This document shows positions 23,776-33,460 of a stretch of 64,000 bases of DNA, in pieces. The notes beneath the pieces are model-generated. The model did not search any database, was not told the origin of the DNA, and worked only from the letters and a program-made list of their open reading frames with translations. Positions within the stretch are counted from its first letter, which is position 1. Each line of letters starts with the position of its first letter. This DNA comes from Cristatella mucedo (taxonomy: Eukaryota; Bryozoa; Phylactolaemata; Cristatellidae), in contig WPIO01000025.1 in assembly GCA_009760855.2 (NCBI GenBank), positions 417,001 through 481,000 of the forward strand, in the 5' to 3' direction. A program made the position numbers and the translations under genes.

Positions 23776-25263
23776 GCCTAATAGCTTACTTTGGCAGCCC
23801 AGCCAAAAGGGAACTCGGCGAGCTGCCGCGGCAGAGCGAACTTTGCCGAAGGCGACACGGGCGCGGCGCGTTTGAGGTCTTATGATTGGCTGTATTGGCT
23901 GCCTACTGCAAGAATGGTCTGGATCGGCGCGACGCGCAATATTGCCGGTTCCTCCGATCGGCGGGGCGCCAATTGGAGGGTCGCGGACGGAGCTCGAAGC
24001 GTCCCGCTCTAACGGGTGGGGCGGGGCTGCGGGATCGCTCGAGCCCCTATTGTGTGCGCCTGCTGCTTCTGCTGTTGTAATTAGCGAAGCGCCTCGACAC
24101 CAACGTACATGCCTGACCTGTTGACAATAGTTAAGCGATTGACGCAGCTCAGCATCATGCTAATAAATGCACGTTATATTTCGTGTTGTCTGCTGTGATT
24201 GATCGAGCTATTGCATGGGTACGTGTTGAAAGTAATAAAGAGAGAGTCTCGTTAACGGCGAACATTCTCCCGCTGTGTCTCCCTGAGACTCCCACAAGAA
24301 CATCCGCCGCCGGAGCCGGTATGTCATACAACAACCCCGAGCGCAACCCGTAAGCCAGGCTCGTAATAACGCGTCGGCCCGTTCCCGAGTGCAGGCAGCC
24401 AGTCTTCCACGGAGCGGCTACCAGACTAAGAATACAGGCATTACAAGGGCAATTCTGCAGTAGTAGACAGGCGCAATGGGCGCGCTAAGCGTCGCGCGCC
24501 CACAGTTTCGATCTGTCCATATTCAATTAAACACTCATTTATTTATTCATCGTTTTTGTGTGTGTAGAGGAATGAGTCTAAAGAGGCTTCCGATTACTTC
24601 GTCTTGGGCGTGCCGCTTACGGCTCTACCAAAATGGGGAATACTCTCTAGAAGGGCTAAAGGGCCAGCCCTTCCGAGTGGCGCACCGCCGGCTTGCAAGT
24701 TCTAGGCGCTTCTCCAAACAGAGGCGTAAACTGTGTAAATGATGCTACACATCAATAATCTTCCTTCTGGGCTGGCCAACTCCCGGGTGCGTCTACGCGC
24801 TGCCCGAATAGGAGCAACGAGGGTTTGTCTTCCGATAGCGTTTAAATTGACCCCCAGATGGCTCTCCTTCTGCTGGAATATGCAGTCTCCACCAAAGTTG
24901 CACCCAACCGTTCTTTAAAAGAATCGAACAGCCTTTTTGGTCGACGCTTTTTTGGCGAGCAGAAACGGAGTTGCCGCGTTTTTTCGAAAAAGCTGTAACA
25001 TTTTTTTGAGAATACAGTTTACAGAAAATCGTACTGCTGCTTGAAACCGGGTTTTAAATCAAATTTATTAAATCAAGCTATTTAGGCTTCGAGACTGCGT
25101 CGTCTGCAAGTACTAAGAGCAGAGGGTCCTTTAAGGGTTCAGTGGCAGCGAGCCACGGCCACTTCCTGTTCTCAAGCACGGAGGGGGAGCTCAGTTGGCC
25201 CCGATAAGAATTATTACATATTACAAATTACAAATACACCAATGTTAGGACAACGAGTCCTTA
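23776..25263. other. Unassigned intergenic DNA
   Basis: GC-rich to about 24100, AT-richer after. No gene or element could be assigned. Confidence 0.35.
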
Positions 25264-25440
25264 GGGAGGCTCTGGCTTGGCCAGTGGTTAACGCGATCGC
25301 CCCAAACAAGGTCAAGGTGCATATATTTTATCGCCGGGTCGCGGGCTCGAGCCCCGTGTCAGACAAAAAATGTAATTAATTTGTGTAGCGCCCTCGGAGA
25401 GCTTGCTCTCTATCCAGGCGCTCCACAAATGCCGCTGGGG
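25264..25440 (+). mobile_element. SINE-2 copy b
   Basis: tRNA-like head GGCCAGTGGTTAACGCGATC and B box GGCTCGAGCCCC, then a tail with GCGCCCTCGGAGAGCTTGC and GGCGCTCCACAAATG. More diverged than copies c and d. Confidence 0.6.
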
Positions 25441-27187
25441 TCGAGCCCCGCGACCGTGGTCAACTCCTGCCCCTCGGCGCCAAAACTCTAAACCACTCCC
25501 ATAGTTCGTGTGCGTTGCTGCGCTTTCGGTCAGCTCGAAAAGGGCGTTCGACGAGTCGGCTCTAGCTTGTGTCGCTCTCTCCGCCAGGTCAGCAGCCCGC
25601 GCTGGATTTGTGGACCCTCGTACTGACAGCCATTCAGACAGGCCGTTTTGCGTGGTTTTCTAGAAGCTGCCAACGGTCAACTCGTATTCAGGTTCGGCGC
25701 GGGTATAACCAGACGAATGGCGCTGTCAGGAGCGATATCGCACGCGTTGCGTTGGCAAGCTGTGGGGGCTCTCGCCGGTGCGAAGTGACCGGTGCCAATG
25801 CATGGACAACCCGCTCCTGCGACCTATGGCTGTGCCCGTTGCAAACGTCCCGCGAGCTTGGCAGCCGACTTCGAGCTAACGACCGCTTTTAAAATAGCAG
25901 CGATGAGCTGACATGCTTGTGCGCAGCAATATTTAATTAGGCGAGATTTTTGTTTGACCTTGGACCCGGCCAGTATGCCAGGCGTGAGCTTGACCGAAGT
26001 CACTCTCTTCAAGTGAGGATCCATCTGGCAACGAGCCGCTAAGAGCCTGCAGCCGATACCAGCAACCTGGCGCTTCGCCTTTTTCGCAGCAGAGGCGGCC
26101 GGGCGAACCGAAGATAGTTGTGCAGTGGCTCTCCTAGCCGGCCACGTGCTTCCTGCCACCCCCCAGCTGCATGGTCGACTCTTGCTTCTTTTCATGGAGG
26201 AGCCGTCGGTGCGTCTGCTGCGAGCGAATGGCACCTCGCCAGGGCGGGTAGAGATCGCCGGGAATGCACACCTCTTCGTGCCAAGATGCTCAGTGCTTGC
26301 CTTCATTTTGACGATGGGCCTCACTCATCGTGAAAGGTTGTGTCGACCATCCTGCTCCGCTAGCAAAGTGTCGCCTCGAAAGCTGGCAACTTCAGGCCGA
26401 TTACTTTGCTGCATAGGCTGCTGTCTGGCGCCCAGGCCTCCATGCTGGTTGGCCACCCTATGAGGTCGAATATTGCATCCATTCCTGGTAGAGGCAGCTT
26501 TTAATGCTACCAGTCGGATGGTCAATCAGTCACGGTTTTGGGGCTTCCTTGACCTTCAGAACACGTTTGGAAGCGACCCACATGTGTCGGAGCAGGCTGC
26601 CTCACGACTTGTGGTGGCTCTTGAAGCCTTGGGGCGTTGCCCGAACAATCCAACCAGGATGGAACGACGACGAGCTGAGTCAGTAAGATTATGACATTCA
26701 CTTTTCGGGGTTCCTGATTAGTAAGATCTACGAACCGATAATCTATGACCAAGGCCGAATAAAAACTAATGCCATACAGTTGGCAGTCAGTTGTGCTTCC
26801 GGAGTTGGCCACATCATTTGAGCTCTAGGCAATTTAGTCGCTGATGTAGGGCCACGGCCACTGCTTAACGCCTGTAAGCCTAAGTCGCTGTCAAATCGAC
26901 TTGTACGTGCAATGGACATGGGGTCGATGCCTACTATTCCGCCGAGACTTGCAGGCCGGTAGTCCGGGCGAATGTAATCCAGCAATGAATCCTAAATGAT
27001 TTGCAGGTCAAAATAACAGCCGGGACAGATCTACTTAAAAGAGTGAGGATGCAATCAAGGCTGAAGCAAAAGCCTGACAAACGAAGCTGCTCGACAACGT
27101 ATCTCTGCCATACACAGGACTAAGGACTAAAGCAAGTTTAGTCAGTGGTAAATCAACCCACGAACACCCGAGGCCGAAATGCACTAG
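25441..27187. other. Unassigned intergenic DNA
   Basis: Several open frames but no family I can name with confidence. The part next to 27188 may be the decayed 3' region of the LINE that follows. Confidence 0.3.
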
Positions 27188-27730
27188 CTAATCACGAACG
27201 GTTACCGACACTTGCCAAATCTTTCGGTAAACATCTAACCGGCTGCTAAAGGCAGCAGCAGTGCCAATAGCCCCGGTTGTATGTATGCCATTGGAGCGTA
27301 GTCGCACGAGCAGAGCACTTACGAACAGAGCAATTACGCCATCCCCTTGTCTCGCACCCCTGGCTCGATGATGCTTCATGGGGAGCAGTCGAGTTATTGG
27401 GGTAGCAGTGTTTTTTTTGTTAGTGACCCGTGGTATGTGGTGACTGTGCAGGCTTTCGGCGATTAGGATTTAGTATCGCAGGCTTTTTCAAGGCCAACAA
27501 ATCTGTCTGTTCTTCTCAAGCCTGCATTTTGATGAAAAGAACACAATGTAAAGTCGAGTTTCAATCTTGCGACTAGACACACTCCCTCTTGTTTGGGTGA
27601 TGGAACAACTTTCGGTCGTTGGCCACCTTTTGCCTTGGTGGCTCTTCTAACATCGGACTTCTCCTACACTTCTTCGGCAGCGGGTGGGGGATCTGCACTT
27701 AATTAGACTGCCTCACAAGCTGGCGCACAC
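27188..27730 (-). mobile_element. LINE reverse transcriptase fragment (family unclear)
   Basis: On the minus strand, RTDRFVGLEKACDT resembles the FxxLEKAFDT segment, and RGARQGDGVIALFVSALLV resembles the GVRQGDxLSPLLF motif of LINE reverse transcriptases. The frames are interrupted. Its 5' part (27500-27721) is one arm of the inverted repeat described below. Confidence 0.5.
27500..27721. repeat. Left arm of a near-perfect inverted repeat around the last LARP7 exon
   Basis: This 222-bp arm is the reverse complement of 28509-28727 with one 3-bp indel and a few substitutions. It lies about 290 bp downstream of the LARP7 stop. Confidence 0.93.
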
Positions 27731-28011
27731 CCAAGACGCCGGCCAAACATACTAAGTTTCCTTAGGACATCTTTCTTATTTTTCGGTCGGGTTCAGCACA
27801 CTTGGACTCTCGAAGGTAGATTCACCTGCAGCTTAGCTCTAGGCAGCATATCAGCAGAGTCCATCATATATCCTAGCAAGAAAAAGGAAGAAAGAGAGAG
27901 ATATAGATGAGATGAAATTGCAGCATTGTGCATATAGCATGCCAGTGAGTCAAACTTCAATTTAGTATTAACAAAACAACAAAGGTACTAGAATATACAA
28001 GATAATAATCT

Positions 28012-30513
28012 CTAGAAACGGGTGTGCCTGTTGGACACTCGGGAGTCGACAGCATTTCCGGCGGTGGCAGTGGCATCAGCACTTCCGGCAGCAGCTATCA
28101 TTGCCCCAGCAGTAATCTTCTCAGCCTTGGCAGCAATCTGAAAAGCATAGCATACACTATTATTTTTCAAAAGACATCCTGTAAGGAGATATTTACGATG
28201 CAGTGCCGCTACATGCACGAATGGAAAGCAGGAGCAACTTAGCGAGCAGCAGCAGCAGCAGCAGCAACATCGATGATCATCTGGCAACTTACATAGCAAC
28301 TATACGGTGTTGTTTATGCATAGAGCCAGCTCACTTTCTGCTATGGCACAGGCACAGTGCCTATAGTGGTCTGTTCCACAAGGTCGCCAGCATCTGTGCA
28401 TATTTACATTGAATAAACACGTTTTCGAGCTATCTCTTTAGCTTAGGATTTTGGGATTTTTGGTGTAATGCTTCAGGGTTATATGTTTTTGGACTACAAC
28501 TTAGGGGTAGCTTGTGAGGCAGTCTAATTAAGTGCAGATCCCCCACCCGCTGCCGAAGAAGTGTAGAAGTCCGATGTTAGAAGAGCCACCAAGACAAAAG
28601 GTGGCCAACGACCGAAAGTTGTTCCATCACCCAAACAAGAGGGAGTGTGTCTAGTCGCAAGATTGAAACTCGACTTTACATTGTGTTCTTTTCATCAAAA
28701 TGCAGGCTTGAGAAGAACAGACAGATTAGTGATTGTATTTTGTATTTTTGGGTTTAAGGATTGGGTTCAAAAGTTTACAATTTAGCGAGAAACTCTATTG
28801 CAGAAAAGATATTTGCAAACGTGATTACTAAACGAAAATACAAACAGACACGGGCGACCGCGTTGAAGGGCTTGCGATGGGCACTGCGCCCGCAGCAGAA
28901 AGTGAGCTGGCTTTATGCACAAACGAGGTCATATTTAGCAGTTTCATGGACGCCACCAATGTGACAAGTGAGCTGCCGAGAAGTGGTCGGGAGCCAGAAG
29001 GCAAGAGCAAATCGGAGGACAGAGCAAGCCATCGGCAAGCCAAGAATCAGCCTCGTGCCCGCGGCCAGAAGAAGACGAGCACAAATGAGGAGAGAAGGCA
29101 GCTGGCTTGCCTTCTGTGTTCCTCGCAGCTTCTTTTTGGCAGCACCTGAGCGCCTCTGGCTTCTCTTCTGCTCCCGGTCGGCATGAAGCTTGCTCCAGTA
29201 GGCCTGCTCCTCGCTACCTGCAGCCACACGATCACGTACCGCCTTCATGCTGCTGGCTGGCTTTGATCGAAGTGGTGGTTGCAGCTGAGTGCACATTCCA
29301 CCCGACGGCAGTCAACTTGAGGCTAGCAACACCCCCCCCCCCTGCTTGCTGCCTCTCAGGCGCCTCACCTCGCAAGGCGGTAAATAATAAGTCCCCGATG
29401 GACCCGGCACTACAAAGTAGCTTGGCTGAAGCCTGAGTCTTGCAGCGAATGAAGCCGTTGCTGGCACCGTCGGCTAGATCGATGTAGGCCACCTCAACAT
29501 CAGCTGGCACGCTGGCCTACAATCGAAAGTGCTCGCCCCAAAAAGTAACCCACGCTCGCCTGAACGCCAGTGGCCATGGGGGGGGGGGGCAGGCATATCC
29601 CACCCTGTCAGTTGACCGGGCCAGCACAGCAAGCAGCACAAGGCTGTCAAGTTACCTTGACCGACTTGTGAGTCGTTGTCTCTTTGGTGCATGTGACCTT
29701 CACTATGACGTCGGGCACGAACTCGATAGGCTGCAATGAAGGCTTTTGATTGGCAGAGTCTGCTACAGCAGGAGCAGTGGCTTCTTCTTCGCATGAACCG
29801 CTGCGAGCATCAGCGTGACGATCGCTCTTCTCTGAAGGCTTGCCGGAGTTGGCAGGGAGCTTCAGTGCTCTCTTAAGAACTGCCATATTCATCTTCTGCA
29901 GGCTCAAGTACTCACTGCGTAGTCGTAACCATTGAAACCTAGTAGAGAGTTCCGACGATACCAATACGACTTCCTTGTGGCAGAGGCGCATATGCGTTGG
30001 GCAAACTCGGTGCTAAAGCGCGGCTCTTCCGCACCTGCCTTCGGCTCAGGCACCGGCTGCCGCAAATGCTGGCCGCCTGTACTGGCAGGTTGGCTCGGCC
30101 ATTAAGCGGCTGCTTACTTGGAGATGACTTTGAGCTTCAGCATGTCCAATTCCAGTTGGTGCTCGCTCTTGTCCGCTTTCATTTTCTTCGATTTCCTCTT
30201 CTTCCTGTTTCTACGCGATGACTTCTTGCCCTGCTCAGTTTCATCTTCTAATAATCAGAAAATGAGCTATAGGGAATAAATACGCTGGAGAGAAAGGGGT
30301 TGGGAGAGAGACCGAGAGAGGAGGGAGAGATCGAAAGAAAGGAAGCAGAAGAGGGCAGGGGCAGAAAAGAGCCGGCTTAGGCCAGTGGTTAAGGTGCTCG
30401 TGCCTCGACCAAGTAAGAATGTATTTGATGAACAAAATCATGGCCTTGAGCCCCCTGGCACACGTAAAGCACCTGAATAGAGATTAAGTCCTCTCAAAGC
30501 ACTATACAAATGA

Positions 30514-30605
<92 letters not shown>

Positions 30606-31249
30606 ACAAAAAGAGAGGGCATCAGTCAGACAGACGATAGGAGGGAAGGAGACCGAGAGAGAGAAGAGATAAAGAGATAGATAGATACATAGAGCAAGAC
30701 CGAGCAAAGCTGATGTGCCCAGAGCCACGAAGCTTCAGGTAGTGTGGCGTACACGAGAGGCCTGTGCTCCTGTGGCATGTTCCAACAATTCAAGGCAAAA
30801 TAGTGGGCTAAACACTAGGAACCGGAAGGGGACACACAGTGCAAACCGTACGCAGCTTTAGTGCACTGTGGCCTAGAGATTTGCAGCCTGAAAGTCCTAC
30901 GAAAGATTCCATCTGACATATTACTCTAGCAGCCATAATTTTCGTTTCACTCCTGAATTGATGGTTTCCGATGGATTTTCGCCGAACTACTGGTAGACCT
31001 GCCTGGCAAGCATGCAAGCAGCAATGGAGAACTACTTCTTATATTAAAGCCAAACCCGACCCTGGTTTGACCCAGGGGTAAGGGGCTGGCCTTTAAAGAA
31101 GTGGCTGAGATTTTGGAGTTTGCAATATATTGTTTGAGCATTAACACAAACTGTTACCACGACATGCACCAACATTCTGTGCATGCAGATGCTACAACCA
31201 AACATTTGGTAATGTTTTACCTGCAACTTCTGTAAAGTGTCTAGAGAGA

Positions 31250-31307
<58 letters not shown>

Positions 31308-33385
31308 TAGAGAGAGAGATTCAGTTCTCTGAGGGCGCTATAACAATGCAATATTATTATTATCATCATGCCCAGCTATACTAAGCTTCACTACACAGGC
31401 CAACTACTACCCAAGCCAACTGCCCTGACAGCAACAGCAGGCTCGGCCCACAATCAATCCAGCTAGCATAATCCAGAACCAGAGGCCAAGTTTAATGTCA
31501 GGGACACAAATAAAGATCAAGTGAGCTTGAGTGTGCTTGAAGCCATTCTGACAGCAAGCCTACGTCTCAATCGCCCTAGAAACTTACTGAAATGGGGTTG
31601 AGCTAGGCTGAGGGTGGGTCTTGCTGAGTGACCACACTAAATACGATTGCAATCCACATTGCAAAGACTTCACTGATAGTTGGATGTGGATCTAAAAGAT
31701 GCAATAATAATAATATTGTCTTTGGTATAGCATCACATGAGAGCCAGATGTCTATTTAAGTGCTATACAACTCACTGCCTGAGAACCATGCTTCGGCCAG
31801 GAAACAAAGCACACAATTATCATACTTGGACCAGCACACACAAGTGAAAGAGAAGAAACTCAAAAAAGCAGGTTAGTAGAACACCTAGTTAGTATTAGAC
31901 ACTGAAATCATTTAAATTAAAAAAAATACTAGCTGATTTAACAGCCTCTTTTGTATAGTGACAGAAGAGCTTTCAAGGCAGCACTGTCGCTTGCAGCAGT
32001 AATAAAGAATCACCCACTGCAGGATTCGAACCCACGACATCGGGACCGAGGTCGTGAAAAGCAACTGCCTTACCTAGTGCGCCATCGCGAACAGGTAAGC
32101 ACGCGATGTGCACATGAACAAGAAAGACAAGTTCAATGGGGAGCCGGGCAAAGCTGAACAAATCAGATGCATCTTCAGCAGAGACTTATATGCTGCCAAC
32201 CCAATGCAGGCGGTGACAAAAGTAGGGAGCCAGTTCCAGGCAGTACATAAGAACTGGAGACGATATATCCCCAAAAGATGATAGCTTAGTGACGGGGAGG
32301 AGTGAATAGTGACATGACTGGAAGCTGAGGATCGGGTGATGTGAGAGCACACTGAAGTAGCATGGAGCTCGGACAAGTAGAACTGGTTCAAGCGAGCGAA
32401 CTGCTTTGGAGGCCAGACAGAGGATCTTGAGGTGATTCAATACTTGATAAGGAGCCAGTGAAGCTCCGACAAAAGTGGTGACCTGTGGTAGCTAGGGCCA
32501 TCGACGACAGATCAGCCGAGTTGCTGCTGAGTTTTTCGCCAGTTGCACTCGATTAACGACAATGGCCGAGAGTACTGAATAAATAGAACTGCAGGGATCT
32601 ACACGCGCTGGCACACTGCTTGAACACGAGTGACGTACTTGTGTCTCTGCAGGCCCTACTTTTAGCAATGTTCATTAACCGACAGTAGGCCTACTTGACC
32701 GTAAGGTTACAAGGTTATCCAACGACAAGGCAACCTGTCTGCACAAGGAAAATAAGACGTAGAACGTAGACAGACCGTTCCGAGGCAGCGCACGACATGC
32801 CGAGCACGTGGCTAGCCACGAGTCCTGCGTGGGCACACAGGCAAGCCGAACTGCGAGGCTGCGCCCAGCCCACCAGCCTAAAGGGGTGCGTCGTGGTGGC
32901 AGATCATTACACCTCACCCCCCCAGGCAGCCCTGATCTGGGCTCGGTCACCCTAGAGAATTCATGATTATCTCTAACCATCTAATGCCTTGGTGCTAAGT
33001 AGACATGGGGTAGTCTTTTTTGGCAACCACTTTTGCCTGTCGGGATTCAAGGCTCGGTTGGTTGCTTGAACAATTGACAGTGCGATCAGGCGAGCCTAAG
33101 AGTCTCTAAAAGGAGCCAAATTCACCGAGTGTGGCAAAACGTAGTTGAAAGAATGAATGCACCTGATGCTAGTTTGCTTTGGCGGTGAAGCAGGCACTAC
33201 CAATGACCTGAGGGCTGGCAGCAGGGAGCACCTTCTCTCTTTTGCGTGGCTTCATTTAGCTAGAAAGGCCTGGCACAGACTTGCAACCCAACAGAACACC
33301 AACTCACATCTCGTCTCCCAACGGGTTGCTGACACGAAAGCATACAGCAACCAATCCAACATGAATACCATTCTGCATATGTGCA

Positions 33386-33460
<75 letters not shown>

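Noticed and set aside
25824-26324. Possible tyrosine-recombinase-type retroelement fossil
   Set aside because: A minus-strand stretch resembles part of an RT/RNase H connection only faintly; not enough to call a family.
26125-26463. SRCR-domain-like phrase VRLLRANGTSPGRVEI
   Set aside because: The rest of the domain and its cysteines are absent.
29216-29240. Reading LARP7 exon 9 through to GGCG|GTACGT
   Set aside because: It would leave an intron of only about 19 nt; the GTGAGG donor at 29368 gives a normal intron and a better match to the xRRM.
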